Shown here: piece after piece, positions 1 through 8,302 of the stretch | How positions within the stretch are numbered: the stretch's first letter is position 1 | How the letters are laid out: every line of letters begins with the position of its first letter | Source of the DNA: Andalucia godoyi | Taxonomy: Eukaryota; Discoba; Jakobea; Jakobida; Andaluciidae | Assembly: GCA_009859145.1 (NCBI GenBank) | Contig: VRVR01000010.1 | Span: forward strand, 345,698 to 409,697 | DNA: 64,000 nt | Direction of reading: 5' to 3' | The notes under the pieces: model-generated | Told to the model about the DNA's origin: nothing | Database searches by the model: none | What the model saw: the letters and a program-made list of their open reading frames with translations, nothing else | Program-made: the position numbers and the translations under genes

Positions 1-754
1 GCTCAAAGCCGCGGAGTTCCAACATGCAAATGATGCTGTTCAGGTTGTCCAGAGACTCGCATGGCCACGACATCAATCGGCAGATGACGTCATCTATCTG
101 ATTTTCCATCGCATTATACTTCATTAAAATGTGGTCTGCAGCAACAGGGCCTGTCGATGGAGACGACATGTCCGATTTCTTCAGCAACACATCGCGCAGC
201 ACGTCCAGCATGCTCACAGACGAAAACCTTCCTATCCGCTCAATCTCTTCTCGGCACTCCGCAATCATTTGTGCCCGACAGTCATCGAATTCTGATGCGG
301 CCGCGTTCACTAATGGAACATGTTCCGGGAACAGCCGGTGCGAACGCATAAAGTCATAGGACATGCGCATACCGCGCGCGATTCCAATGATCACATCCAA
401 GTCATCGACATCGGTCAGCGCACCAAGCGTCTGAAACAGGTGAATTAGAAAGCTGTCTGTCGGAACGTGTCCGTCAGCCGCTGGAGCAATGACAAACCGA
501 AGTTTGAATGCTGACAGCTTATGTGGGACTCGGTCGTATTTTCGAGATAATGGGTCGGCGGCTCGTAGAACTTCAGGATTTGCAAACAACTGGAAAGAAA
601 TCGAGACGCGCAACAGCCCGATTCGCGACATCTTGCAGAACTGGTCAAGGTCCATATCAACGTTTCGTTCTCGAAAGGACTCAAATAGCTTCTCATACTC
701 GCGATGAACGTCTGTCATCGACAGATCATTCAGAAATGCATAAGCATCCCCCAT
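1..754 (-). CDS. Hypothetical helical protein, 3'-truncated by window edge
   Basis: A continuous minus-strand frame runs from an ATG at 754 (begins MGDAYAFLNDLSMTD) off the left edge, giving about 251 residues with no stop. An in-frame TGA at 755-757 lies just upstream, so the ATG is the first possible start in this frame. The protein looks mostly helical, with many Leu/Ile/Met and charged residues, and has no low complexity, signal peptide or membrane segment. I do not recognise a family. The codon pattern is natural and opposite frames are broken. The C-terminus lies outside the window. Confidence 0.6.
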   Translation of the reverse strand, partial: MGDAYAFLNDLSMTDVHREYEKLFESFRERNVDMDLDQFCKMSRIGLLRVSISFQLFANPEVLRAADPLSRKYDRVPHKLSAFKLRFVIAPAADGHVPTDSFLIHLFQTLGALTDVDDLDVIIGIARGMRMSYDFMRSHRLFPEHVPLVNAAASEFDDCRAQMIAECREEIERIGRFSSVSMLDVLRDVLLKKSDMSSPSTGPVAADHILMKYNAMENQIDDVICRLMSWPCESLDNLNSIICMLELRGFE

Positions 755-987
755 TCAGAACGCCCAATTCCAAAAATTTCCGCGTGCTGCCTTGCGTAGT
801 TCCCTCCCCAGAAAAGGCAATCGTGAGAATAATACGCACTATACAAAATTACTCCTTGTTTCCAACCTAATACTCCTGTCCGATGATAAAAACAAACCAA
901 AAAATCATACAAAATAAATGCAAAACGCAAAACACGCGCACGATACTTTAGGAAAATGTTGTGTTGGCCGGTTTTACGCTCTAATTG

Positions 988-1015
988 TATTTTACGACGG
1001 TAAAATACGTATTTT
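988..1015. repeat. Palindromic AT-rich element, copy 1
   Basis: TATTTTAC-GACG-GTAAAATA (988-1007) is a perfect 8-base inverted repeat. It overlaps the perfect 14-base palindrome AAAATACGTATTTT (1002-1015). Further TTTTAC motifs lie at 971-980 and about 1020-1027. Confidence 0.6.
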
Positions 1016-2094
1016 CCATGTATTTTACATCATTACATCCGGCCCGAAAAACGTATTACAATTATGCGTTTTCCATCGAATGTTAAATGGACCTTCCGCA
1101 GCGTATAAATTGCCCGTTCTTGATCGGAAAGCATTCAGCGCAGCGTCAGCAACTCATTGCGTGTGTTTTCTTCGTGATTCCGTTCGAAATTGTGCCTCGT
1201 AGAGAACGGGCTCGTTTACTATGAGGCTGCTCGACTACGGTAGGCCGTCCAGAATGGTGGTTCGTTTTCGTCGATTTTTTCTTCTCGACTCCACAGCATT
1301 TTTTCGCGTCGACGTCCTTTTGCAGTAGCTGCAGCTTGCACTTTGACAACGAATTCGTTTTTGCAGGCACTCAGTCGAACGCAGACAGATTCTGATACGA
1401 TGTGTAGTATTTACTTCAACGTTGCAAATGCCGAATTACCTTCTACCACGACTGGAAAAGCAGTCGAAGTCAGGATTTCTCATGGTTCGTAGTCTCGGCA
1501 TGAGACGGAATTGTAACCAATGAGCTGTCTCCTGCACGGATCCATGAACATCATTCAATGCTTGTCATGCTGTATGATGCATACGCATTGGGTTTGGCCA
1601 GGAGGGGCGGCGAAGAACTATCATGGCGACTGACACAAGCATTTTGTACCTCCTAATGATGCGCGGCTGATCTTCAGGTTATCGCAAGTGCGAAAGAACT
1701 CTGAAGAAGAAAAGGAAGAGTTTTGGAATCCACATGATGATTTGGAAATGGGAAAGCTTTTGTTGGCGGAAATCATCCGCTCATCATCCAAACAGGCAGC
1801 AGCATAATCTGGGGCCGGGCGGTATGCCGTTTGTACGGCGAAACTCTGATGCTCGCGGTTCTGCTGTCGCAAACAGCTCGGAAACTGCACCACTTCGACG
1901 GTTCTCCTCAGTTTCCTGTGAAAGGTCGAGAACAGAACACTTCGTTCATTACACTTAGCGTTGACTGAGCGACAGAGAATGTCGGCCCACCACACACCAC
2001 CTAAGACGATGCAGATAACGATGTTTACGCATTAATTTGTATCAATGCATTGGTTTCGATGACAATATGGTGGGTTTTACGTCATTTTACGTGC

Positions 2095-2118
2095 ATTTTA
2101 CAGTAAAATACGTATTTT
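2095..2118. repeat. Palindromic AT-rich element, copy 2
   Basis: ATTTTACAGTAAAAT (2095-2109) overlaps a second exact copy of AAAATACGTATTTT (2105-2118). TTTTACGT motifs lie on both sides. It has the same design as the copy near 1 kb. Confidence 0.6.
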
Positions 2119-2375
2119 TTACGTACCCCGACTTCCAACCCCCGTAAAAAATAGCCAACACTAGTCGGTGGTTTCTCGAATCTCCACCATTTTGCACGTA
2201 TTTTGGTTCTTTTTTTTAAAGACTGAAAACAAGAAGAAGAAGAAAAGAAATCAAGGAAAAACAGGATGAGGTGGTGGCTGGTTTGAGATCGTGGGGCGTG
2301 TGATCGGATAGAGAAAAGCTGAAAAACGAAGGAGGAAACGTCTTGGAAAGAACAAAGAGACGAACACTCCCGGGT

Positions 2376-2378
<3 letters not shown>

Positions 2379-2432
<54 letters not shown>
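2379..2432. repeat. (CA)27 microsatellite
   Basis: Twenty-seven uninterrupted CA units lie about 40 bases upstream of the WD40 gene start. Poly-Cys/Val reading frames across it are artefacts. Confidence 0.95.
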
Positions 2433-2434
<2 letters not shown>

Positions 2435-2473
2435 ACGAGTACCTGCAAGTTGGACGCGTGGTCGTTTTCTGAA

Positions 2474-3850
2474 ATGACAAGGATTGTGGATCCATTCTGG
2501 AGGCCGCGCCGGTCGATGAACATTTATTTTCCATTCTCAGTCTCCAAGCGTATTCCACTGCGAGATTGTCTGTCTGTGGATGAATGTGCGTGGGCAATGT
2601 GTAGACATGCGAATAACGTGGTTTTTGGATCGAAAGCGGGCTGTATCCATATGGTTTCCCGATCGAAAATGATGGATGGACAGCGGTTGGACGGGTGGTC
2701 GGCGCCCGGCATTATGTCCACCAGCCGAGTTGTGCACCGCGGCGGCACGTCGGCAGTTTCCGGGCTTGTGCAGTCTGATCACATCGTGTCGGGTGGTTGG
2801 TCGGACGGATCCTGGGCGTTGAGCGACATAGGACAAGCAGGCCTGGAAGTGGTCCGACAGGTGCGCAACATTCATGATGGAGTGATACGCTGTCTTTCTC
2901 CTGCTCCGAGAAGCCCGCATACTTTCTTGTCGTGCTCCGAGGACAAGAGAGTCGTCTTGTGGGATGTGCGCATATCGCCGCCGAACCTGGATGTCCTTGG
3001 AAGAACGCATCGGCATCCCGTACAAGTTGTGGCATTTGCACCGCCACATGCAAGTCCGTTGTACGACGATCTGATCATGTCTGTTTGTCGCGGCGGCTCG
3101 CTGTTGCTGTGGGACTTGCGAAGCACGCGAAAAGCTGTTGTGGAATGTGACTTGCACAACTGCTTTCCGTCCTTAGCATCGCCAGATGTTTATGCAAGCG
3201 ATTTTGACATGTCGTTCAAGGCAGGGATGGTGGCGCTGCAGATGAGCGATGGGTCCGTTGGGTTTCTCGATTTGATTCCATTGCTTGCCGACGGATTTTG
3301 TCGGGATTCCCGCGGTCCTCATTCCGTCCAACCGCGCTGCTTTGCGGTGCATTCACAGGCTGCCAACAATCGGAAATGGAAGTTGGGACACATCCGGTTT
3401 TTTGCAGATTCAACACTGGTGGCTACGAGCTCTGAAGACGGCTGCTTACTTGTGTTTGACCCGCTTAGTGGTCGTTTGCGATCCGATATTCAAATCCACG
3501 GGAATGCTATTTGGAGCTTTTGCACAGATGAGGATCATCGATGGGACTCCCAGGACCCCCAGGCAGCGCCAACCGACCCCTTTCTTTTATATTCGTGCAG
3601 CGAAGATTCGACAATTGCAGCCGTGAATGTCTGTTCTTCTTTTGGAATGTGGGACCATCTCACCGGCTGCACTGCTTCGGAGAGCAATGTGTATGTACTC
3701 GATGAATTTGGCGAGTGGACATGCGGGGTCGTTCGCTCAGCAGATTTCGATCGTGGGGTCATGGACATCCAGTTTACAGAGTACGTTGCCGGACAAGACC
3801 GTGCTGTCGTCCATCCTTCGTTGGTTCGCCCGCGATCTCGCTGCACATGA
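2474..3850 (+). CDS. WD40-repeat protein (MEP50/WDR77- or Nup43-like)
   Basis: The protein is 458 residues from the ATG at 2474; an upstream in-frame TTG is not used. WD40 blades are visible: 'FLSCSEDKRVVLWDVR', 'IMSVCRGGSLLLWDLR', 'VATSSEDGCLLVFDP' and 'YSCSEDSTIAAVNV', consistent with a single beta-propeller. The SCSED...LLWD(T/V)R signature and total length resemble small propellers such as MEP50/WDR77 (a PRMT5 partner) or Nup43, but nothing decides between them. No membrane segment is present. The stop is followed by a run of 22 T. The propeller is well supported; the subfamily is a guess. Confidence 0.75.
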   Translation: MTRIVDPFWRPRRSMNIYFPFSVSKRIPLRDCLSVDECAWAMCRHANNVVFGSKAGCIHMVSRSKMMDGQRLDGWSAPGIMSTSRVVHRGGTSAVSGLVQSDHIVSGGWSDGSWALSDIGQAGLEVVRQVRNIHDGVIRCLSPAPRSPHTFLSCSEDKRVVLWDVRISPPNLDVLGRTHRHPVQVVAFAPPHASPLYDDLIMSVCRGGSLLLWDLRSTRKAVVECDLHNCFPSLASPDVYASDFDMSFKAGMVALQMSDGSVGFLDLIPLLADGFCRDSRGPHSVQPRCFAVHSQAANNRKWKLGHIRFFADSTLVATSSEDGCLLVFDPLSGRLRSDIQIHGNAIWSFCTDEDHRWDSQDPQAAPTDPFLLYSCSEDSTIAAVNVCSSFGMWDHLTGCTASESNVYVLDEFGEWTCGVVRSADFDRGVMDIQFTEYVAGQDRAVVHPSLVRPRSRCT

Positions 3851-4273
3851 TTATTTTTTTTTTTTTTTTTTTTTTGGCTTTCGAATCCCTCTCTTTTCTC
3901 TTTCAATACGCATCACGTGTCTGTCTGTCCATACTCTGTTTCTTTCATCCCTTAACACAGTTCTGGAGGGGGAAAATGCACTCAAGGTCAATTGTCTTGT
4001 CTCGAGGATTGGAAACTACCAGAAGACACTGCTCTTCCAGAATCGCACTGTCGAGGGGCAACAGCTTTCGACTCCGCTCCCAATCTCCATTCTCACCTTT
4101 GCATTGTGTTTCCTTCTCTTTTTTCTTTTCTGTACATTTGTCTGTTTGCATCCATTCTTTTTTTTTAATAAAAAATTTAAATAATCCATTAATTATTTGT
4201 ATAACAATTAATTGCTGCGTGCATTTGTATTTTTAATTTGTTTGTTTGTTTGTTTGTTTTTTTGGAGCTCGAA
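3851..4273. other. Intergenic: T22 tract, pyrimidine-rich spacer
   Basis: It holds a T22 homopolymer (3854-3875), a CT-rich spacer, an AATAAAA polyadenylation-like signal near 4167 and a short TTTG tandem (about 4238-4258) just before the START gene. I see no gene. Confidence 0.6.
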
Positions 4274-4948
4274 ATGTCGGTGACTGCGGAAGAAGTTCAT
4301 CAGAAGCTCGATGCGGAGCTCGTGAAGCTGCTGGCGTTTGCGCCTGTGCCTGTGCCTGGTGCGGCGGGATCTGCGGATGTTGATCTTGAGGGAGGATGGT
4401 CGTTTGTGAAGGAGCTGGAGGGAGTGAAGATCTATCGGATGAAGCCCGAGGACATGCCAGTGTACTTTATGAAGGGAACGACGGTCATCAATGCGCCGTA
4501 TGCAAAGGTCACGGGCATGGCATGGGACACTCCGACACGAAAGACCTGGGATGATCTGTACATCGAGTCGCATATCGTGCAAGTGATCGACGACAACACA
4601 TCGATCGAACACTCTGCGTTTTCGTCCGGTGCACCACTCGTGTCTTCGAGAGACTTTCTTCTTGCAAGACGAAAGGGCACAATCGAGAACGGTGGTGGCT
4701 CCTACATTGTCGCGCGGTCCGTCGAGCATCAGGATTGCCCGCCAAACACTGGAAAGCACGTCAGAGGAGAAATTTACTCGTCTGGATTTGTGTTTCGGCC
4801 GGCCGCAGACAATGAAAACAAGACTTTTGCAACCTATGTAGTCGCGGTCAATCCAAAGGGCTCCATCCCGGGTTTCGTCGTCAACATGGTTTCCACGAAG
4901 CAGCCGACCGCCCTTGGGAAACTGCGCAACGCCGTCGAGAAACAGTAG
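4274..4948 (+). CDS. START-domain lipid-binding protein
   Basis: The protein is 224 residues from the ATG at 4274; an in-frame TTG upstream would add a poor F/V-rich leader. The whole protein is one START (StAR-related lipid transfer) fold. Features include 'GWSFVKELEGVKIYRM' at the N-terminus, 'TWDDLYIESHIVQVIDDNTS', 'SSRDFLLARR' (the typical VSxRDF/xxR strand) and a C-terminal helix beginning 'SIPGFVVNMVSTKQP', which closes the lipid pocket in this family. The normal START length is about 210 residues, so there are no extra domains, membrane anchor or signal peptide. It is likely a cytosolic lipid carrier; the ligand cannot be told from sequence. Confidence 0.85.
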   Translation: MSVTAEEVHQKLDAELVKLLAFAPVPVPGAAGSADVDLEGGWSFVKELEGVKIYRMKPEDMPVYFMKGTTVINAPYAKVTGMAWDTPTRKTWDDLYIESHIVQVIDDNTSIEHSAFSSGAPLVSSRDFLLARRKGTIENGGGSYIVARSVEHQDCPPNTGKHVRGEIYSSGFVFRPAADNENKTFATYVVAVNPKGSIPGFVVNMVSTKQPTALGKLRNAVEKQ

Positions 4949-5317
4949 ATCCCATTATCTTTTTCATCGTGGAACCCAAATAAAAAAAGAAAGAGGATCC
5001 TCTCCTCCTTTTGTAAGTAGTATTTTGGCACTTACCGGTAAGTGGGTGCACGCGCGATGCATAGTACGTCTTTCACATTGATTCAATACGAAGGGGATTC
5101 GGAATTCCAGCACAAACTGCATAGTGCGTGTACGTACGTCGCATTTATATGCATTCTGCACTCGGGTTTCACTTTATTGTTTTTTTAATTTTTAATTTTA
5201 AAATTTTTTTATAGAAAATCTTATTATTGCTACATTTACGTTGTGAAAACAATTGGATTCTTTACATTGCTTTTTCGCAGGTCCAAGAACCGAGTTTTTG
5301 GTAGGATATTTAAAAAA
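4949..5317. other. Intergenic, 3' region of the START gene
   Basis: A polyadenylation-like AATAAAAAAA lies near 4978. The rest is an AT-rich spacer ending in T-rich sequence. No gene is visible. Confidence 0.5.
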
Positions 5318-5596
5318 ATGGACGTGACGAAGACGGACTCGTGGGGACGAGAGGGCGCCGTTGAGGACTTTGCGACGGAAGAGATCGTCAAGGACTCGAG
5401 GCCAAGGAATTTCAGAAGAGGCGCTGGGCATAGTCGCAACCAACGAGGTTCGTGTAGATACAAGCCCCGCAAGACGCATTCCAACTTCCATCAACCGCCG
5501 TCGTACACATGGGACTTTGCATGCGCCAAGGTGTCATCCATCTGGAAATCGGCATTCGCAAAAGAGGAAATTCGAGACTATTTTGCCAGCCACTAG
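5318..5596 (+). CDS. Possible small protein, 92 residues
   Basis: The frame runs from ATG (MDVTKTDSWGREG...) to a TAG. The first third and last third (ending 'KSAFAKEEIRDYFASH') look coding, while the Arg/His-rich middle is poorer. No family is recognised. It could be a short lineage-specific gene, an exon, or chance. Confidence 0.3.
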   Translation: MDVTKTDSWGREGAVEDFATEEIVKDSRPRNFRRGAGHSRNQRGSCRYKPRKTHSNFHQPPSYTWDFACAKVSSIWKSAFAKEEIRDYFASH

Positions 5597-5875
5597 TCAG
5601 AGAGCGTTGGTGCATTCTCAACTTTGAATACTACAATGAAATACCCACACCGTTGCCACTTATTGCGATATGATGAAGCAATCTATCGTAAAGGCAGGTA
5701 TTCTTGCCGGCTGGAGGTATTCTTGCCGATTTTCTTCCAACGTTTCGCTTTTATTTTTCTTACCTATTTTTGCTTGTTTTTCTTTTTTTCAAAATATTAA
5801 CGAGATAAATGGATTCAGTTTCGAGCGGAGAACAATAATTACATCTCAAATGGCTTTCCTGGCGAATGGAAATCG
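5597..5875. other. Intergenic, no gene seen
   Basis: AT-rich spacer between the possible small gene and the 3' end of the gap-broken minus-strand gene. Confidence 0.4.
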
Positions 5876-6153
5876 TTAGTTTTGGGCAAATCGTCGGTTT
5901 GCTGCTTGGATGAACGACAGCATCCCTGTGGGTTGTATTCCAGCCGTGCTTGCTGGCTCTGCCACCGGTTGTTGTGATGGGGGAACATAGGGCGAGGTGC
6001 TGCTACCTTCACCACCGTTGTAGGAACGGATGTGGATAGGATTCTGCGGAAGAGCAGCAGTCGAAACGCTCGAGCTTCGCGTTGCGGAATGTTGTCGTTT
6101 CTGCGCTTTCGCTTCCTTCTCGGCTCTTCGTTGATTCTCGTCTGCAACTTTGT
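5876..6153 (-). CDS. C-terminal part of an unknown protein, interrupted by assembly gap
   Basis: About 92 residues precede the stop. A charged, helical 'ADENQRRAEKEAKAQKRQ' segment is followed by a Ser/Pro/Gln-rich tail ending 'IQAANRRFAQN'. The frame enters the run of Ns at 6154, so the N-terminus is missing. Only about 110 bases of known sequence remain between the gap and the Sua5 start, so most of the gene must be inside the gap. The head-to-head layout with Sua5 suggests a shared promoter in or near the gap. No family is recognised. Confidence 0.5.
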
Positions 6154-6267
6154 NNNNNNNNNNNNNNNNNNNNNNNNNNNNNNNNNNNNNNNNNNNNNNN
6201 NNNNNNNNNNNNNNNNNNNNNNNNNNNNNNNNNNNNNNNNNNNNNNNNNNNNNNNNNNNNNNNNNNN
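6154..6267. other. Assembly gap (Ns)
   Basis: 114 unknown bases. The true length may differ, since the gap interrupts a coding region whose missing 5' part probably does not fit in 114 bases. Confidence 0.99.
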
Positions 6268-6377
6268 TGGAGTTTATTTTCTTTCCCTCAAACAACCTTG
6301 CTTTACTTTATTTATTCAGTTTAATTATATATTTTGGAAAAAGGAAAGGCAAAATAAAAGAAGAGTTACAGGTGATC

Positions 6378-7706
6378 ATGCGGATTGTTCCTGCGAGTGG
6401 AGAGGCCATAGCTTCGTGTGCGGCTGCAATTGCGTCGGGTCGTCTTGTTGCGTTTCCGACAGAAACCGTCTACGGACTTGGCGCTCTTGCGTCGGATTCG
6501 AATGCGTTGATTTCCGTTTTCAAGGCAAAAGGCCGACCGCTGACCGATCCGCTTATTGCCCATGTGTCGAATATTAGCCAAGGTCAGTTGCTCACAATTC
6601 TTCCTCTTTCCTCTACTTCGTGCTCTTCTTGGTCCTCCGCGTCCTCTGCATCCGCGATGGACGATGCAAGCTGGCGATGTGCGTCGAGGTTTGCGATTGC
6701 GCTTGCAAATGCTTTTTGGCCAGGTCCGCTGACCATGGTTCTTCCTGCAACACCAAGTGTTCCAAAGGAAGCAACTGCTGGGACTGGTTGGATCGGAATC
6801 CGAGTTCCTCGACATCCTGTTGCGCTGTCGTTGCTGGATGCTCTGGAAAAGCACTTCTCGCAACGAGATGAAGACCGAGTTGAGAAGGGAGGCCAATCGA
6901 TACAGGGGAAAGGACGTCGTTTATGTGCAATCTGCGCTCCAAGCGCCAATCGGTTTGGTCATGTTTCTCCAACCACTGCTCAGCATGTATACGATGATCT
7001 GAGTGCATCTGGTCTCGTAGACACTGTGCTTGATGGCGGACCATGTGAGGTGGGAATTGAAAGCACTGTTGTCAAAATTGATGCGGATAAGAGGCAGATC
7101 GTCGTACTGCGAAGGGGCGGTGTTTCCGTCTCGGAAATTGCTGGCGTATGCGGATCGCTGGCGAAAGAAAAAGATGGAGAAGGGGGCAGCGGGAGCAGCG
7201 GGAGCAGCGGGAGCATGGAAGGATTCGACACTTGGGAAGTTGTGGTGATTGATCGGCGTGTCAAGAGCACCTCGGCGCAAGCACAAGAAGCGCCAGGCGG
7301 TCTCGTGACGCACTATGCACCAGATGTGCCGTGCTATCTGATATCTGCAATTACGAATGCAGATGCTAGGATGCACAGTCAAGGAGACCCGGTTTTGTTC
7401 CCGGATGTTGTATTTGTGGATTTTGGAGGTCGATTTGCGAGCTTGCGGTCCTCTGTCGGTGCGTACCGCGATCTTTCGTGTTCTGGATCTGTAGGCGAAG
7501 CAATGCAATCGCTGTTTGAGGTTCTGCGATGGACGGAGCTTGTTCAGGTATCCGTATCGCCAGGGCGCTCCAAGGTCGTGGTCGTTGTTGATCTCAAGGA
7601 CATTGACAACTGCGATGCCCTGATGGATAGGATTTGGAGAGCGTGCTCAGGACGATCATGCGTGCTGGATGCGGCCTCTGGCTCTGTAACTCCGTCAGCA
7701 CGTTGA
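6378..7706 (+). CDS. SUA5: Threonylcarbamoyl-AMP synthase (Sua5/YrdC family)
   Basis: The protein is 442 residues from the ATG at 6378. It makes threonylcarbamoyl-AMP from Thr, bicarbonate and ATP, the first step of t6A37 formation on ANN-decoding tRNAs. The YrdC domain (about 1-255) shows 'RLVAFPTETVYGLGA', 'KGRPLTDPL', 'FWPGPLTMVLP', 'GIRVPRHPVA', 'APSANRFGHVSPTTA' and 'VVLRRGGVS'. The C-terminal Sua5 domain (about 285-440) carries 'APGGLVTHYAPDVP', the linker motif that closes over the active site. Odd points: an insertion of about 30 residues, Ser-rich, follows 'HVSNIS', and a Gly/Ser repeat linker (GSGSSGSSGS) joins the two domains. It is full length for the two-domain form. Most fungal and protist enzymes act in cytosol and mitochondria; no clear targeting peptide is seen. 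Confidence 0.93.
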   Translation: MRIVPASGEAIASCAAAIASGRLVAFPTETVYGLGALASDSNALISVFKAKGRPLTDPLIAHVSNISQGQLLTILPLSSTSCSSWSSASSASAMDDASWRCASRFAIALANAFWPGPLTMVLPATPSVPKEATAGTGWIGIRVPRHPVALSLLDALEKHFSQRDEDRVEKGGQSIQGKGRRLCAICAPSANRFGHVSPTTAQHVYDDLSASGLVDTVLDGGPCEVGIESTVVKIDADKRQIVVLRRGGVSVSEIAGVCGSLAKEKDGEGGSGSSGSSGSMEGFDTWEVVVIDRRVKSTSAQAQEAPGGLVTHYAPDVPCYLISAITNADARMHSQGDPVLFPDVVFVDFGGRFASLRSSVGAYRDLSCSGSVGEAMQSLFEVLRWTELVQVSVSPGRSKVVVVVDLKDIDNCDALMDRIWRACSGRSCVLDAASGSVTPSAR

Positions 7707-8009
7707 AAGCCCGCACCCACTCCCTGTCGTAGTCCTCGAACCTTTCTTCCTTCCTTGCTCACCTGCTGTACGAACTTAGCTACGGCAGTTTTTGGAAAAC
7801 GCGAAAGCACCCGGAAAATCACGGGAAAATCCAAACGAACTTTGCACGTTTGCACCCTGCACTAGTCATTCCCGATTTTCCTTCGAGCATAGGAGAATAT
7901 CTGAATTCCCCTATACTTATATACGCTAACACTTGCTAGTTGGTTACTTGCTCTTGTGAAAAAGTACTTTTATGTCTAGTGCAATTACCGTTGATATTTT
8001 TCTTTCAAA

Positions 8010-8045
<36 letters not shown>

Positions 8046-8056
8046 GTCATTGTTTT
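7707..8056. other. Convergent 3' intergenic with TTA microsatellite
   Basis: Spacer between the 3' ends of Sua5 and the small minus-strand frame. It contains a TTA trinucleotide array (about 8014-8045) and AT-rich 3'-UTR-like sequence. No gene. Confidence 0.5.
8014..8045. repeat. (TTA)n microsatellite
   Basis: About ten tandem TTA units. Confidence 0.9.
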
Positions 8057-8302
8057 TCAGTAATCTTTAATTATTACAGGATATTTCCTGTTTTTTATTA
8101 TTTTTTCCTTCTTGAACTGCGTTTTGCGCATCCTTTCTTTCACAAGAGCGATACGATCCCCAATCATGTCTGGGGTTGGTTCAGAAACGACATTGTTTAT
8201 GATGTCGAAGAGCGGACGGTCGCTCAGTCCGGCGAAGAGGCAGTCGAGTTGTGCAAAGTCGGTATCAGGATTGTCGTCGCAGACGTCGAGTGTAGCAGCC
8301 AT
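8057..8302 (-). CDS. Possible small protein, 81 residues, start overlapping the divergent neighbour
   Basis: From the ATG at 8302 the frame reads MAATLDVCDDNPDTDFAQL... through 'SDRPLFDIINNVVSE' to a basic C-terminus rich in Lys. The acidic N-terminal half and basic C-terminal half look like real protein rather than a shadow, while the opposite strand here (8112-8300) reads as a poor Ser/Arg string. Its ATG and that of the plus-strand gene share the palindrome CATG at 8300-8303. Family unknown. If the plus-strand gene really starts further upstream, this call would be weaker. Confidence 0.45.
   Translation of the reverse strand: MAATLDVCDDNPDTDFAQLDCLFAGLSDRPLFDIINNVVSEPTPDMIGDRIALVKERMRKTQFKKEKIIKNRKYPVIIKDY

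Larger units (their letters stand above)
755..2473. other. 1.7 kb intergenic stretch with palindromic AT elements
   Basis: No convincing gene on either strand; the longest frame (minus, 1621-1995) starts at GTG and reads like noise. The stretch separates a minus-strand gene from a plus-strand gene and so holds two divergent promoters. It carries two copies of a TTTTAC/GTAAAA palindromic element (about 971-1030 and 2075-2126) and a CA microsatellite. Confidence 0.5.

Noticed and set aside
1621-1995. 124-codon minus-strand frame
   Set aside because: Starts at GTG, Ser/Arg/Cys-rich, no motif; probably chance in a spacer.
2379-2523. Minus-strand frames encoding Cys-Val runs
   Set aside because: They are translations of the CA microsatellite.
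3870-3890. TTTCGAATCCC, tRNA B-box-like
   Set aside because: No A box, no acceptor pairing, and it follows a T22 tract.
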